Counted from the stretch's first letter, positions 1-10,008 are shown. The stretch: 64,000 nucleotides of DNA from Parasegetibacter sp. NRK P23 (GCF_023721715.1 NZ_JAMDLG010000001.1:2643784-2707783), one strand, 5' to 3'. Program-made: numbers and translations. The notes: generated from the letters alone by a model not told the origin.

Positions 1-496
1 CGTACATTCTGAGCAAATCAAAATGCAGCATCCCCCTGATGGCCAGCGCCTCTCCTTTTATGATCGCGTAGGCCTGCTCCGTTAACACCGACTTCTTTCC
101 ATCCACATTTTTAAGGATGAGGTTAGCCTGCGCGATAGCCCGGTACTGGGTTCTCCAGATACTCTCGGTAATTGCCGGAACATTTGTGGGCAGGGTGGCG
201 AGGTAGTTGTAACGGGCAATCTGTCCGTACACATTGTTTGTACTGCTGCTTTTGTTTTCATACCGCTGGGCCAGCACATCCAGGAAAGAATAAGAAAGGT
301 TTTTCCCGTAGCTCCCTGTATCGGCGAGTAGCTGGTATACACCAAACAAGGCTTCAGTAAATCCCTGCTGACTGCTGAACTGTTCTTCTTCCCGGATCTG
401 TGTACGCGGGTTCACATCCAGCCATTTTTTGCAGGAACTGAGTCCCGGCAAAGCCAGTGATGCAAGAGTTATGATGATGAATTGACGTAAACGCAT
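1..496 (-). CDS. SusD/RagB-family outer-membrane lipoprotein, 3' end outside window
   Basis: Only the N-terminal 165 residues are present; the gene runs off the left edge. The protein starts MRLRQF, has a hydrophobic stretch and a lipobox ending LSSC, so it should be a surface lipoprotein anchored at about Cys22. The following segment (KKWLDVNPRTQ) and the helical motif GEALAIRGMLHFDLLRMY are typical of the SusD N-terminal TPR region. SusD proteins cap a SusC channel and bind glycans or peptides at the cell surface. It lies directly downstream of susC with an 18-bp gap, the usual susC-susD order. The substrate cannot be told from this fragment. Confidence 0.93.
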   Translation of the reverse strand, partial: MRLRQFIIITLASLALPGLSSCKKWLDVNPRTQIREEEQFSSQQGFTEALFGVYQLLADTGSYGKNLSYSFLDVLAQRYENKSSSTNNVYGQIARYNYLATLPTNVPAITESIWRTQYRAIAQANLILKNVDGKKSVLTEQAYAIIKGEALAIRGMLHFDLLRMY

Positions 497-514
497 TTTA
501 AACTGTTTCTTTGG

Positions 515-3500
515 TTAGAAAGTGGTTTGGAACTGCAGCGTAAAGTTTCTGCTGAAAGGATAATCGAGCCCGCGCTCCCGGCGGATACTTGATTTCCAGA
601 ACAACTCGTTGCTGAACAGGGTTACCCTGGTATTTTCCAGCCTGAAGCGTTTATTGAACGCGTCTGAAAAACGATAGTACAACGAAGCACTTTCGCAACT
701 GAGGAAGTTGTCGTCCTGTACAAAACGTGATGTGGCGTATGTTCTTTCATTTATGGCATACCCACCCTGGTCCAACAGTCCTTTAAAGAACGCCAGGTCT
801 CCGGGTTGTTTCCATCTTTCCTCCGCCACGCGCCTGTCTACATTATATATCCCCACATTTACGTTCTCGACCCTATCAATCAGGGTTTGGTTATAAGCCT
901 GACCGCCCAGTCTGAACCGGAAGTACAGGTTCATTCCTATTCCTTTCTTTTCAAAATTGGTTCCGAATGTGCCTTCAATATCCGCTCTTGTATCGCCAAC
1001 GATCACCTGGTTCAGCGGAGAATAAACGGAAGTGATCTTTCCGTCACGGGTAAGAAACAGTTCATCTCCTGTAGACGGGTCTATTCCAAGTGATTTTACC
1101 GCCCAGATGGCTGTAGTGCTTTGCCCTTCAGCATAGCGGACGATGGGTGTGGTAGATCTTGTAGTATCCGCGCGTTTGTTCATAGCCTGGATGGTATTGG
1201 AAACACGTTCAATGGTATTGGTAACACGGAACAGGTTCGCGAATACCGACCAGTTGTCGCGGCCACGATTGCTTCTGAAGATATTGTACCTGAAATTTGC
1301 TTCAAACCCTTTACTCAACACGTCTCCCATATTGTCATTGTAAAAATCGAAGCCTGAAGAAGGCGCGGTGGAAACGCGGGCCACGCTCCCTTTAGTTTTT
1401 TCGATGAAATAATTCGCGGTGATATCCAGCTTATCAAACAGCGTGATGTCTGCCCCGAAGTTGCTCTTCTGTGTGCGCTGCCAAACGAGAGCGCTGTTTC
1501 CGAAACCGAGGAGATAAGTTCCAATTATACCCCGGTAGTCGCGGTCCGTATAATACTGTCCCGTAGTAATGCCCAGGTAACTGGCAAAATTCTGGGAACC
1601 GGTGTAACCAAAGGAGTACCGCAATTTTAAGCGGTTGATATAATTCAGCCCGGACAATAATTTTTCATTGTGCAGGTTCCAGCCTATGCCCGAAGACCAA
1701 AACGGTGCGAAGCGTTTATCTGAACCAAATTGGGAAGAACCATCGAGCCTGTAAGAAAGGTCCAGCAGGTAACGGTTATCATAAGCGTAACTGAAATTGG
1801 ACAGCAGGCCGCCCAGGCGGGAAAGACTTTCCGTTCCAACAGGCTTGGAACCGTCCGGGAACCTGTTGCCCAGCGTAAGCTGGTCCAGTCTGGCGTTAGG
1901 AAACCCCTCCACAGTAAACGACTCCGTGTTCGACTTTACCTCCTGCACGTTTAAACCGAGGGTCGCGAAGATCATGTGGTCATCGAATCGCTTGTTGATA
2001 TCACCGGTGAGCATACCTTCAAGACTTGTTCTCTTACCATAGGTTTTTGAATACGAACCTTTTTTGAACGTTGAAACGGACACGAAGGAGGTGTGCTGCG
2101 CCGGAAGGAATTTATCGTATTCATCATATTGCTCCTGGTACGACAATCGACCCGTAACACGCAACCACTGCAACGCCTGCCATTGGGTAAAGAAATTATT
2201 GGTCATATTCCTGTAAGTGGTGCGGTCCACGATATTAAGCGAAGCATTGTACATGGGATTTACGGCCCTTCCAACCCCCTGATTGTCGAGGTTATCATAC
2301 AAATCGAAGTTCGTGAGCCGAAGTCCCGTGCGCGGATCAACAATTGTTTCCAGGTATACTTTCTGTGTACCATCTTCATTTACCGGAGACCAGTAAGGAT
2401 TGAGCCGGGTGTATTGGCGGAAACTTCCATAAGGGGAGTTGTTCGCCTGGTTGTAACTTAAAGTGAGATCGTTGCGGAACTGGAAGTTCTTGATGCGGTA
2501 AGAAAGAAATGAACTCCCCATAATGTTTCTCCGGTCGGAACCTTTCATAACCCCGTTCTTTTGATCATAGGTAATGTTTACGCCATACAACATGGAATTG
2601 GAGCCGCCTTCCAGGTAAATATTATGTTTGGTACCCACACCGGAGCGCAGTGGTTTGGCGATCCAGTCGGTGTTCACGCCTTTGTTGATCTCCGCAAGCC
2701 TGTACGCGTAAATGATATCCACTTCTTCCTGGCGGAAGTTGAAAACGTTCCTGTAAAAGCCCGCCTGTTTTTCAATGTCCAGTTTCTCTCTCGCGTCCAG
2801 CAGGTTGTATCCTGTAAGGTCGGGTGCTTCCACCACAAGACTGGCATTGTAGGTAAAGCGGAGTTCACCTTCTTTGGGCCGGATGGTTTCAATTACGATT
2901 ACCCCGTTGGCCGCGCGCGAACCATAGATGGAAGTAGCGGCGGCATCTTTAAGGATATCCACCCTGGCGATGCGGTTCATATCGAGATCATTGATCCGTT
3001 GAAGCGGCACCTCAAACCCGTCCAGGATAAACAATGGGGTATTTGCACTATTGGTATAATTGAATGGGTTCTCCTGCCCCTGACGGCCGATATCATTCAG
3101 GCTGTTGCCTCCGCGAAGCGTTACTTCGGGCAGGGCGTTCGGGTTGGAGCCCAGGTTAATATTCTGGGGTATCTGGAAAGATGGATCCAGCGATTTTAAA
3201 GCGGTGAGCACATTGCTGTTCGTTACTTTACCCAGGTCCTCGGAAGTAAAAGAACTTGCCGCCCCCGTGTAGTTCTGTTTGTTGCGGGAGAACACACCAG
3301 TGATCACCAGTTCTTTCATGGAAGCAGGACTCGCTTCCAGGCGCACGGTTACCACATCACCATCTTTCACTTCAATTTCTTTGGGCAGGTAACTCACAAA
3401 AGAAACAACAAGTACTGATCCTTTATCGGCAGTAATGGAGAAACGACCTGCAGCGTCAGTAGAAACGCCTTTCTTCATGCCTTTGATCACCACACTGGCG

Positions 3501-4021
3501 CCGATAACGGGTTCCCCGGTTTTATCGTCCAGCACCCTTCCTTCCACGGTAATCTGTGGTGTATTGATGGTGGCATGAAATTCTTTCGAGGCGATTTCCG
3601 CTTCTTTGATCACAATCACTTTTCCGACGATCCTGTAAGACAATCCGGTTCCATCAAGACTTTCCTGGATGGCCGCTCTGAAATTCACGTCAGAGAGGTT
3701 AAGGTCTTTCTTCGGAGCATTCTTCAAGAGTTTACTATCGGCCCAGAAATCGTAGCCGGTCTGCCGTTTAATTTCCCGGAAAACATTTTCGAGCGACATG
3801 CCTTTTTGTTTGATGGACACGTTCTGCGAAAAGGTTTTGGCGGAAACCTGCATGCATACTGCGAATAAAAAAATTGCTGTAAACTTCATCGCCAGCACAA
3901 TTTTGGTAGCTGTTTGTGTGCGGAGCCATTTTCCTGGTTGAATGGAGAAGGTCCTTTTACATAACAGTGTTTTGGTTAATAGCCCCCCGGGTCGCTTTGT
4001 GGGGGAAGCGTTTAAATTCAT
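515..4021 (-). CDS. SusC/RagA-family TonB-dependent receptor with STN domain
   Basis: A protein of about 1,168 residues: signal region (about 40-65), a secretin/TonB short N-terminal (STN) domain (about 70-135), a carboxypeptidase-regulatory-like domain (EGRVLDDKTGEPVIGASVV), a plug domain (ITGVFSRNK through LRGGNSLND), and a beta barrel ending in phenylalanine. It imports a ligand delivered by its SusD partner using TonB energy. An STN domain means it probably signals to an anti-sigma factor, and fecR lies just upstream. I chose the ATG at 4021, which fits the usual short leader before the signal sequence; an in-frame start at 4060 is possible. The transported substrate is unknown. Confidence 0.95.
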   Translation of the reverse strand: MNLNASPTKRPGGLLTKTLLCKRTFSIQPGKWLRTQTATKIVLAMKFTAIFLFAVCMQVSAKTFSQNVSIKQKGMSLENVFREIKRQTGYDFWADSKLLKNAPKKDLNLSDVNFRAAIQESLDGTGLSYRIVGKVIVIKEAEIASKEFHATINTPQITVEGRVLDDKTGEPVIGASVVIKGMKKGVSTDAAGRFSITADKGSVLVVSFVSYLPKEIEVKDGDVVTVRLEASPASMKELVITGVFSRNKQNYTGAASSFTSEDLGKVTNSNVLTALKSLDPSFQIPQNINLGSNPNALPEVTLRGGNSLNDIGRQGQENPFNYTNSANTPLFILDGFEVPLQRINDLDMNRIARVDILKDAAATSIYGSRAANGVIVIETIRPKEGELRFTYNASLVVEAPDLTGYNLLDAREKLDIEKQAGFYRNVFNFRQEEVDIIYAYRLAEINKGVNTDWIAKPLRSGVGTKHNIYLEGGSNSMLYGVNITYDQKNGVMKGSDRRNIMGSSFLSYRIKNFQFRNDLTLSYNQANNSPYGSFRQYTRLNPYWSPVNEDGTQKVYLETIVDPRTGLRLTNFDLYDNLDNQGVGRAVNPMYNASLNIVDRTTYRNMTNNFFTQWQALQWLRVTGRLSYQEQYDEYDKFLPAQHTSFVSVSTFKKGSYSKTYGKRTSLEGMLTGDINKRFDDHMIFATLGLNVQEVKSNTESFTVEGFPNARLDQLTLGNRFPDGSKPVGTESLSRLGGLLSNFSYAYDNRYLLDLSYRLDGSSQFGSDKRFAPFWSSGIGWNLHNEKLLSGLNYINRLKLRYSFGYTGSQNFASYLGITTGQYYTDRDYRGIIGTYLLGFGNSALVWQRTQKSNFGADITLFDKLDITANYFIEKTKGSVARVSTAPSSGFDFYNDNMGDVLSKGFEANFRYNIFRSNRGRDNWSVFANLFRVTNTIERVSNTIQAMNKRADTTRSTTPIVRYAEGQSTTAIWAVKSLGIDPSTGDELFLTRDGKITSVYSPLNQVIVGDTRADIEGTFGTNFEKKGIGMNLYFRFRLGGQAYNQTLIDRVENVNVGIYNVDRRVAEERWKQPGDLAFFKGLLDQGGYAINERTYATSRFVQDDNFLSCESASLYYRFSDAFNKRFRLENTRVTLFSNELFWKSSIRRERGLDYPFSRNFTLQFQTTF

Positions 4022-4257
4022 AACTTCGTTGAGTTTGGGTTGAATAATACCAAGCCGCAATAGCGGAATACAAGCTTTGTCCGATAATCCGGATTCTGTT
4101 CCGGGATCGGCGGGCCGCCTGAACTTTACGCCGCTCCGGTTGCCCCCGGGGCGGTTTCTTTTTCAGAACGCCATGGAAAAATTTTAGAAGGTTAAGGCTT
4201 TGCTTTAAGGTTTGGCAGTTAACTTATATTATCCTGCAAGCAACGATCAGATCAGGT
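4022..4257 (-). promoter_or_regulatory. fecR-susC intergenic region with GC-rich dyad
   Basis: This gap between fecR and susC contains a GC-rich imperfect dyad around 4121-4150 (CCGC/GCGG outer arms with CCGG inner arms) and AT-rich DNA next to fecR. It probably carries the susC promoter and perhaps an attenuator, but no clear TTG / TAnnTTTG pair was found. Confidence 0.35.
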
Positions 4258-5397
4258 TTATTGGTTCTTGACCGTTAGAAGGTGTCCATTGAAATCTGCC
4301 TGAATACCGTTCACTTTCAGTATTTCAAGCAGGTCGGAAAGTTTTGTACTCCTCGACAGGTCCACCGTATATTTTTTATCGCTGATGTTCCCTTCATACG
4401 CCACATCCACATTGTACCAGCGGGCGAGTTCGCGCATGATGGATTTGAAATCCGTATCATTAAAAAAGAAGCGTCCGTTTTTCCAGGCCATTACTTCCTC
4501 CGTGTTCACATTGGAAACAACGGTTACGAATTTTTGATCCCAGGTGCGGGTTTGCTGGCCCGGCTTCATGAGGAAAGTACCTTTTTTGAAATTTACTTTT
4601 ACGGAACCTTCAAGCAATGTGGTGGCATTTACGGGTTCATCTTCATACATATCGATATTGAAATGTGTACCCAACACTTCTATTTCATAATCTTTCGTCT
4701 GCACTTTAAAAGGGGTGCCGGCTTTGGCCACTTCAAAATAAGCTTCTCCTTCTATGGCCACTTTTCTATCCTTATTATCGGCGAAGAAAACCGGGAAACG
4801 TATGCTGGAAGATGCGTTCAGCCAAACATTGGTGCCGTCGGGCAGGAGCAACCGGTATTTTCCACCGCGTGGTGTGGTAATGGTATTCTCCGGAATATCT
4901 TTAACAGGTGCGGCCGGTAAGAGCGCGGCATCGTACTGGTAAGAAAGCACCCCGTTGTTATTGGTGATGCGTACGTTGCCCATGGTGGCCACGCCGCTTG
5001 ACAACGCCGAATCAAGGGATACAATGGAGCCGTCCGCAAGTGTAAGTGTTGCGATGTCTCCGGCCGGGTTTGCATCGTGCACCGCCGGAACTTCCGCCAC
5101 CAGCGCAGCTCGTTCAGTAACATCTTTACGTGAAAAGCCATACCATGTGCCTGCTACTACGGCCAGCACCACAGCGGCCGCGGCCCAGCGCATCCAGTTC
5201 AACTTCAGCGTGCGTACAGGATTAATGTGCCCGCGAAGTTCCCGCGACAGCCTTTCTCCTGCCCGCTCCTCGCCCGGCGCTGCCGCTTCCGAAGCATAAA
5301 AGCCTGCGCATACCTGGTTGTAGCGCGCTAACTCCTCATCGGTAGCCGTGCCATCCGTAACTTTCGCCGCCAACTGACTGATTTCGTCCCTGTTCAT
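4258..5397 (-). CDS. FecR-family anti-sigma factor
   Basis: A 379-residue single-pass membrane protein. It has a short cytoplasmic N-terminal part (MNRDEISQLAAKVTDGTATDEELARY), one membrane segment around residues 70-88, a periplasmic FecR domain (TTPRGGKYRLLLPDGTNVWLNA) and a C-terminal DUF4974 domain (FKSIMRELARWYNVDV). FecR proteins relay the signal from an STN-containing receptor to an ECF sigma factor, and susC with an STN domain follows at once. The ECF sigma gene that usually precedes fecR is absent; a transporter gene is there instead. I prefer the internal ATG at 5397 because it begins the conserved region; an in-frame start at 5433 exists. Confidence 0.93.
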   Translation of the reverse strand: MNRDEISQLAAKVTDGTATDEELARYNQVCAGFYASEAAAPGEERAGERLSRELRGHINPVRTLKLNWMRWAAAAVVLAVVAGTWYGFSRKDVTERAALVAEVPAVHDANPAGDIATLTLADGSIVSLDSALSSGVATMGNVRITNNNGVLSYQYDAALLPAAPVKDIPENTITTPRGGKYRLLLPDGTNVWLNASSSIRFPVFFADNKDRKVAIEGEAYFEVAKAGTPFKVQTKDYEIEVLGTHFNIDMYEDEPVNATTLLEGSVKVNFKKGTFLMKPGQQTRTWDQKFVTVVSNVNTEEVMAWKNGRFFFNDTDFKSIMRELARWYNVDVAYEGNISDKKYTVDLSRSTKLSDLLEILKVNGIQADFNGHLLTVKNQ

Positions 5398-5460
5398 ATC
5401 CTTTATGGCACCCCAACGCTTTCCATCCCCCAAACCGGTTGTTATTTTTTTACTATTTTT

Positions 5461-6711
5461 TTAACTGAACAACAACCAGGCAAGCACAAGGGTAACCAGA
5501 ATATTGAACAACTGCGCGCCGAGAAAGGCGAGCATAGGTTTCCGGTTACCTTCAGTAAACAAGTCGCGGAACCTTGTTTCCAGTCCTATGCCGGTAAATG
5601 CCAACGCGAACCACCAGCCCTGTAATTGTTTCACCGGTTCTTTTACCGCTGACACCACAGTGGGCGACAACAGGAAAGAAAAGAGCAATGAGGCGCCCAC
5701 AAAGCCGATCACGAATTTCGGGAACCGCTCCCAGATCACTTTCAACGTGGGCTTACCTTCGTCCAACTTGTCGGCCCTGCCTTTATAACTCCAGTACACG
5801 GATATCGCGAAAGCCGCCAGCCCAAGGAGTACATTCTGCGAAAACTTCACGATGGTACTGATCTTCAGCGCATCCTCCCCTACCAATGTTCCAGACGCCA
5901 CTACCGCGCCGGTGGTATCAATGCTTCCACCGAGCCAGGCACCCGTCACTTCCTGTGAAAGTCCCATCCAATGGGCCAGGTAGGGCATGCCGATCATCAT
6001 CGGGATCGCGGTGATCAGCACCAGTGATATCACATAAGAAAGCTTTTTGTGGTCACCCCTGATGGCACCCGCAGTGGCTATCGCAGCTGAAACACCGCAA
6101 ATAGATACGGCACTGGAGATCATGATGCCCATCTCCTCATCAATCTTTAGTTTGCGGCAAAGCCAGAATGCGAAGTACCATACCGATACCACAACTGCCA
6201 GCGCCTGCAAGAGACCCAGTCCGCCTGCTTTCAGCACATCCGAAAAAATGATGGAAGTGCCCAGCATCACCACGCCGGTTTTCACCCAAAGCTCCGTAAA
6301 CAGGCCGTTTTTCAACCAGGCAGGCACTTTGAAGCAATTACCGATAGCCAGACCAATCAACAAACTGAATATCACCGCTTCCAGGTTAAAAGATTTCATG
6401 GTTTTGTTCCCCGCGAGCAAAAGCGCCACCACGGTAAGTCCAAACACAATAATGATGGACCTCACCGCTCCAACAACCGGCTTTCCAAGCAGTACCGCGA
6501 AAAGAATGGCCATCGCCACAAAGACCACCAGAAAAACGCCCAGTTGCATCCATAGAACAGGATCGGTGAGTAATCCTGATAAACCGGTTGCATCTTTCCA
6601 GCCGAATGCCGGCGAAGCCGGCCTGAAGCCAATCAATACCGCCGCAATGAGCGCGAGTCCTCCCACCACGGCCACCCAGTCTTCAGCTAATGTCTTCTTA
6701 ACAGTATCCAT
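5461..6711 (-). CDS. YeiH/UPF0324-family membrane transporter (putative sulfate exporter family)
   Basis: A 416-residue polytopic membrane protein with about ten hydrophobic helices. Segments such as LLIGLAIGNCF, GVVMLGTSIIFSDV and GGSIDTTGAVVASG match the YeiH family, which is annotated as putative sulfate exporter on weak experimental ground. It is separated from fecR by 63 bp on the same strand, and nothing suggests a functional link to SusCD. The start ATG has a clear upstream intergenic space. Family membership is firm; substrate is not. Confidence 0.9.
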   Translation of the reverse strand: MDTVKKTLAEDWVAVVGGLALIAAVLIGFRPASPAFGWKDATGLSGLLTDPVLWMQLGVFLVVFVAMAILFAVLLGKPVVGAVRSIIIVFGLTVVALLLAGNKTMKSFNLEAVIFSLLIGLAIGNCFKVPAWLKNGLFTELWVKTGVVMLGTSIIFSDVLKAGGLGLLQALAVVVSVWYFAFWLCRKLKIDEEMGIMISSAVSICGVSAAIATAGAIRGDHKKLSYVISLVLITAIPMMIGMPYLAHWMGLSQEVTGAWLGGSIDTTGAVVASGTLVGEDALKISTIVKFSQNVLLGLAAFAISVYWSYKGRADKLDEGKPTLKVIWERFPKFVIGFVGASLLFSFLLSPTVVSAVKEPVKQLQGWWFALAFTGIGLETRFRDLFTEGNRKPMLAFLGAQLFNILVTLVLAWLLFS

Positions 6712-6833
6712 ACTTATCCGTTTGAACAGCTAATGTACTTAAATCGCCAGCTTTGCACCCACTGTGTACACCAACCACTTTGAATGCGATAAAACCAACA
6801 CTAAATAGTCCACAAAAATAGTAGACAAATTTA

Positions 6834-6875
6834 GGAAAGAAAAGACCAACCTTTAAAATTAATTTCCGATTGGTC
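6834..6875 (-). terminator. Terminator after aldo/keto reductase gene
   Basis: Read on the minus strand, GACCAA (6870-6875) pairs with TTGGTC (6844-6849), followed by a T-rich tract (complement of 6834-6843). It lies about 50 bp past the stop of the aldo/keto reductase gene. Confidence 0.6.
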
Positions 6876-6880
6876 CTTTC

Positions 6881-6902
6881 TTCACCAGAAGTTCACCAGA
6901 AG
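6881..6902. repeat. Two tandem 11-bp units
   Basis: TTCACCAGAAG occurs twice head to tail between the aldo/keto reductase stop and its terminator. Probably incidental slippage. Confidence 0.6.
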
Positions 6903-6926
6903 ACATATCCGGCCTTTACCTTATGG

Positions 6927-7823
6927 TCAGATGCCTTTCGAGGCATTGTAAAGCATATACCAATCCTGGATGTCCAGTTGCACGCTAAACGCGTTCGCTA
7001 TGTTCCTGATCCTGTCTTCATCGGAAGTACCAATCAACGGAAGTGCGCCGAGCTTCACCAACCAGGCCACTGCTATGGATTCGATGTTGGCGTTATACTT
7101 CTCTCCCAGTTCGGCCAATACTTTCCTTACCCTTACCGCCTGTTCATCCGTTCCATCCTGGATCCAACCATCCGCGAGCGGCGATGTGGCCATAGGCCGC
7201 ATATAGCGTTGTTTGATATAATCCACCTGGCCGTTATCAAGGGCATTGGTATGCAGCAGGTTCAGTTCGATGTGGTTGGTAACGATGGGAATCCGGGAAT
7301 AAGCGGCCAGCAACTGGTGCTGGAACACCGAGAAGTTTGACACACCGATATTCTTGACTTTCCCGGATGTTTTCAAGCGTTCCAGCGCAAGTGCGGTCTC
7401 TTCCAGGTTGGAAAGCTGGTCCAACTGGTCGAGCAGAAAAATATCGAGGTACTCCGTATTCAATTTTCGAAGGGAAGCTTCCACGCTTTCATTGATCCGA
7501 GACGCCGAAGTATTCACATGCGCCACTTTTATTTCGGGCCGTGAGGCATGGGGAAGCAGTGTGCCGCATTTGGAGAACAGTACCACATCCTCTCTTTTGA
7601 ACGACTTCCGTTTCATCACTTCACCGAACATTTCCTCGCAACGGTAATCACCATATACTTCCGCATGGTCGAATGTGTTGATGCCCAGTTCGAGGCACAG
7701 GCCCACTACTCTTTCCATTTCAGTGATACCATTGCCTGAAAGATTGCTCCATCTCCAGAAGCTGTAGATCGCCGGCGACACTTTCGGCCCTGAGTCGCTT
7801 ACATATACTTTCTCCATATTCAT
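6927..7823 (-). CDS. Aldo/keto reductase
   Basis: A 298-residue NAD(P)H-dependent aldo/keto reductase of the (beta/alpha)8 type. The catalytic region NTFDHAEVYG contains the Asp and Tyr, LFSKCG carries the Lys, and VTNHIELN the His; the C-terminal region GALPLIGTSDEDRIRN is the cofactor-phosphate loop. Length is normal for the YdhF/YrpG-like group. It is monocistronic, with its own terminator. The physiological carbonyl substrate cannot be inferred. Confidence 0.93.
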   Translation of the reverse strand: MNMEKVYVSDSGPKVSPAIYSFWRWSNLSGNGITEMERVVGLCLELGINTFDHAEVYGDYRCEEMFGEVMKRKSFKREDVVLFSKCGTLLPHASRPEIKVAHVNTSASRINESVEASLRKLNTEYLDIFLLDQLDQLSNLEETALALERLKTSGKVKNIGVSNFSVFQHQLLAAYSRIPIVTNHIELNLLHTNALDNGQVDYIKQRYMRPMATSPLADGWIQDGTDEQAVRVRKVLAELGEKYNANIESIAVAWLVKLGALPLIGTSDEDRIRNIANAFSVQLDIQDWYMLYNASKGI

Positions 7824-7970
7824 CTGTTTTTTAACGCTTTACAATTATCGTTCATTTCAGACGAAATTGCAAGAATTAAATCGTGCGCACCCTTCACTTT
7901 TAAATGCGCGCCCGATTCTTTGCCCCACCCACTTACCATACTACTTCATTCATCCCATCAACCACCGTTG

Positions 7971-8735
7971 TCAGGTTCCGATCCTTACCGTATCAATCAG
8001 CCGGATCGTACGGCCAATGTTTTCGTATTCCGTTAGCCGGACAGCCCGCAGCATCATGGCGGATAATGTACCCGGTTGAATAATCTTTTTCCCCACACCC
8101 AACACCATACTGTCCATGGTCTGAATATGTTTCACCTGCATTTCATTGTTCAGTTGCGCCAGCAACACTGCGTTGGCCCAGGCGGTTTTTCTTGCCACGC
8201 CGATGCTGAAATTCAAAACGTCCTGTTGCTGCCTGTTGCTGATGCGTTTGATCCAACGCATGGGGAACCACACCTGTTCCAGGCAGTACTGCACATCATC
8301 TACCAGTGAGGCGATCATATCGTTGATGCGGTTGAAGTCTTTTTCCAGCGCATGTATCTTTTCTCCCGGCGCCACAATGGCCGCAGCCACCGCAAGGTCG
8401 AGGTTAATGTGCGTATTGATGCCCAACAGCAGGTGCTGAATCACTGTTAGGTTCTTATCCGCACACCCATCCAAGGCCAGCTTCCAGGATATGGAGCAGG
8501 GCATTTTCGCGCCATACTGCCTCCAGGCATCCAGGTAGCGCTGCGCGAACACCACATCCAGTTGCTCCATGCGTGGCCCATCTTCAAACGCGCCCTTCGC
8601 GATTCCTTCTCCCACGGCCATGGTCATCCGCTTGTACAATGCCGCGAAATACCCGGCTCTGTTACCGGCTCCGGCACATTGCTGCATGATGGTGTGAAGG
8701 TAGTTCACTACTTCGGCGATGGTGGTTGGCTGCAT
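7971..8735 (-). CDS. DUF5995 family protein
   Basis: A predicted 254-residue soluble, mostly helical protein. The segments FAALYKRMTMAVGEGI, WKLALDG and LLLGINTHINLDLAVA fit DUF5995, a family of unknown function frequent in Bacteroidota and Actinobacteria. The conserved His/Asp residues in GINTHINLDLA could bind a metal, which is only inference. The first ATG (8735) is preferred over an in-frame TTG at 8753 because a -7-like box (TAATATTG on the minus strand) lies just upstream. It is divergent from nagA. Confidence 0.82.
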   Translation of the reverse strand: MQPTTIAEVVNYLHTIMQQCAGAGNRAGYFAALYKRMTMAVGEGIAKGAFEDGPRMEQLDVVFAQRYLDAWRQYGAKMPCSISWKLALDGCADKNLTVIQHLLLGINTHINLDLAVAAAIVAPGEKIHALEKDFNRINDMIASLVDDVQYCLEQVWFPMRWIKRISNRQQQDVLNFSIGVARKTAWANAVLLAQLNNEMQVKHIQTMDSMVLGVGKKIIQPGTLSAMMLRAVRLTEYENIGRTIRLIDTVRIGT

Positions 8736-8886
8736 CAGGAAGGCTTTGCACAATATTAGGCGAATTTCAGGGAAGAAATCATGGCTCCGTTGTTTTACCG
8801 GAACGGGAACCGTGTTTTAACATGCGCCGCATCCGTTAAAAACTTGTCTCTATCTGTTGCCATTTTCCAAAGGATTCCAAAAAGGA

Positions 8887-8894
8887 TACATTTG
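8887..8894 (+). promoter_or_regulatory. Bacteroidota -7 box of nagA
   Basis: TACATTTG matches the Bacteroidota -7 consensus TAnnTTTG exactly and lies 20 bp before the nagA ATG. It also argues against an upstream in-frame start at 8857. A well-spaced -33 element is not obvious. Confidence 0.55.
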
Positions 8895-8913
8895 CGGATA
8901 CTTAAATAGCAAG

Positions 8914-10008
8914 ATGCAGCAGGATTACCTTTTAAAAGCGCCCCGTATTTTCACCGGTGAAAGCTGGCTGGAACACCATGCCATTGAAATAAAAAACAAC
9001 ATTATTCAGGATATCATTCCTTTTGATCCTTCCGAAACCGATTCCAGGTACAACGATTGTTTTATAGCACCCGCGTTCATTGACGCGCAGCTTTACGGCG
9101 CTAAAGGCAGGCTTTTTTCAGCCTACCCTTCAACGGACGCTTTGGAAAAACTCAGCGCCTCCAACCTGGAGGGCGGAACGGCCTGGTGCCTGCCTACCGT
9201 AGCCACAAACAGCCCGGAAGCAGTGTACGCCTGTATTGATGCCGTTCGCGACTACTGCACCCATGGCGGACGCGGCATTCTTGGCATTCACCTGGAAGGC
9301 CCATGGCTGAACCCAATAAAACGAGGCGCGCACATTGAAGCGTTCATTCATCCGCCATCAGTAACCGAAGTGGCCGGTTTACTGGAATATGGGAAAGATG
9401 TGATCAGGATGGTAACGCTGGCACCAGAAGTATGTTCCGATGAGGTGATCCATCAGTTGTTGGCGGCGAACATCGTGGTATCTGCCGGGCATAGCAACGC
9501 GACTTACAACGAAGCGATAAAAGGTTTTGAAAACGGCATCACTGCCGTGACGCATCTTTTTAACGCCATGAGTCCGTTGCAGCACCGTGAGCCTGGTCTG
9601 GCGGGTGCAACCATGGATCATCATTCAGTTATGGCCAGTATTATCCCTGATGGGGAGCATGTTTTTTACCCGGCGCTCCGCATCGCGAAAAAAGCGATGG
9701 GCGAAAGACTGTTCGTGATTACGGATGCCGTAACCGATACTGATTCCGGCCCCTATCAACATTATTTTGCCGGCAACAAATATGAAGCGGATGGCATTCT
9801 GAGTGGCTCAAGCCTGACGATGGCAGGGGCAGTCGCCAACCTGGTTACCCACGCATCTATTGAGTTAGACGAAGCTTTGCGCATGTGCAGTCTTTATCCG
9901 GCGCGGGCGCTCCGGCTGGAAGAACGGTTCGGTAGAATCGCACCTGGATTCGAAGCCGCACTGGTGGTCCTGAACAGCGCATTGGAAGTGGTGGAGGTAC
10001 TGCGATAA
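8914..10008 (+). CDS. nagA: N-acetylglucosamine-6-phosphate deacetylase
   Basis: A 364-residue amidohydrolase that deacetylates GlcNAc-6-phosphate to glucosamine-6-phosphate in amino-sugar and cell-wall recycling. The metal and active-site motifs are visible: GIHLEGPWLNP, VSAGHSNAT, VTHLFNAMSPL and the catalytic Asp in VITDAVTDTDS. Length is typical. The ATG at 8914 begins the conserved region and follows a good -7 box. The next gene starts 34 bp downstream and is probably co-transcribed. Confidence 0.95.
   Translation: MQQDYLLKAPRIFTGESWLEHHAIEIKNNIIQDIIPFDPSETDSRYNDCFIAPAFIDAQLYGAKGRLFSAYPSTDALEKLSASNLEGGTAWCLPTVATNSPEAVYACIDAVRDYCTHGGRGILGIHLEGPWLNPIKRGAHIEAFIHPPSVTEVAGLLEYGKDVIRMVTLAPEVCSDEVIHQLLAANIVVSAGHSNATYNEAIKGFENGITAVTHLFNAMSPLQHREPGLAGATMDHHSVMASIIPDGEHVFYPALRIAKKAMGERLFVITDAVTDTDSGPYQHYFAGNKYEADGILSGSSLTMAGAVANLVTHASIELDEALRMCSLYPARALRLEERFGRIAPGFEAALVVLNSALEVVEVLR

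Noticed and set aside
2561-3199. Reading frame on the plus strand inside susC
   Set aside because: Antisense shadow of a conserved gene without any recognisable protein feature.
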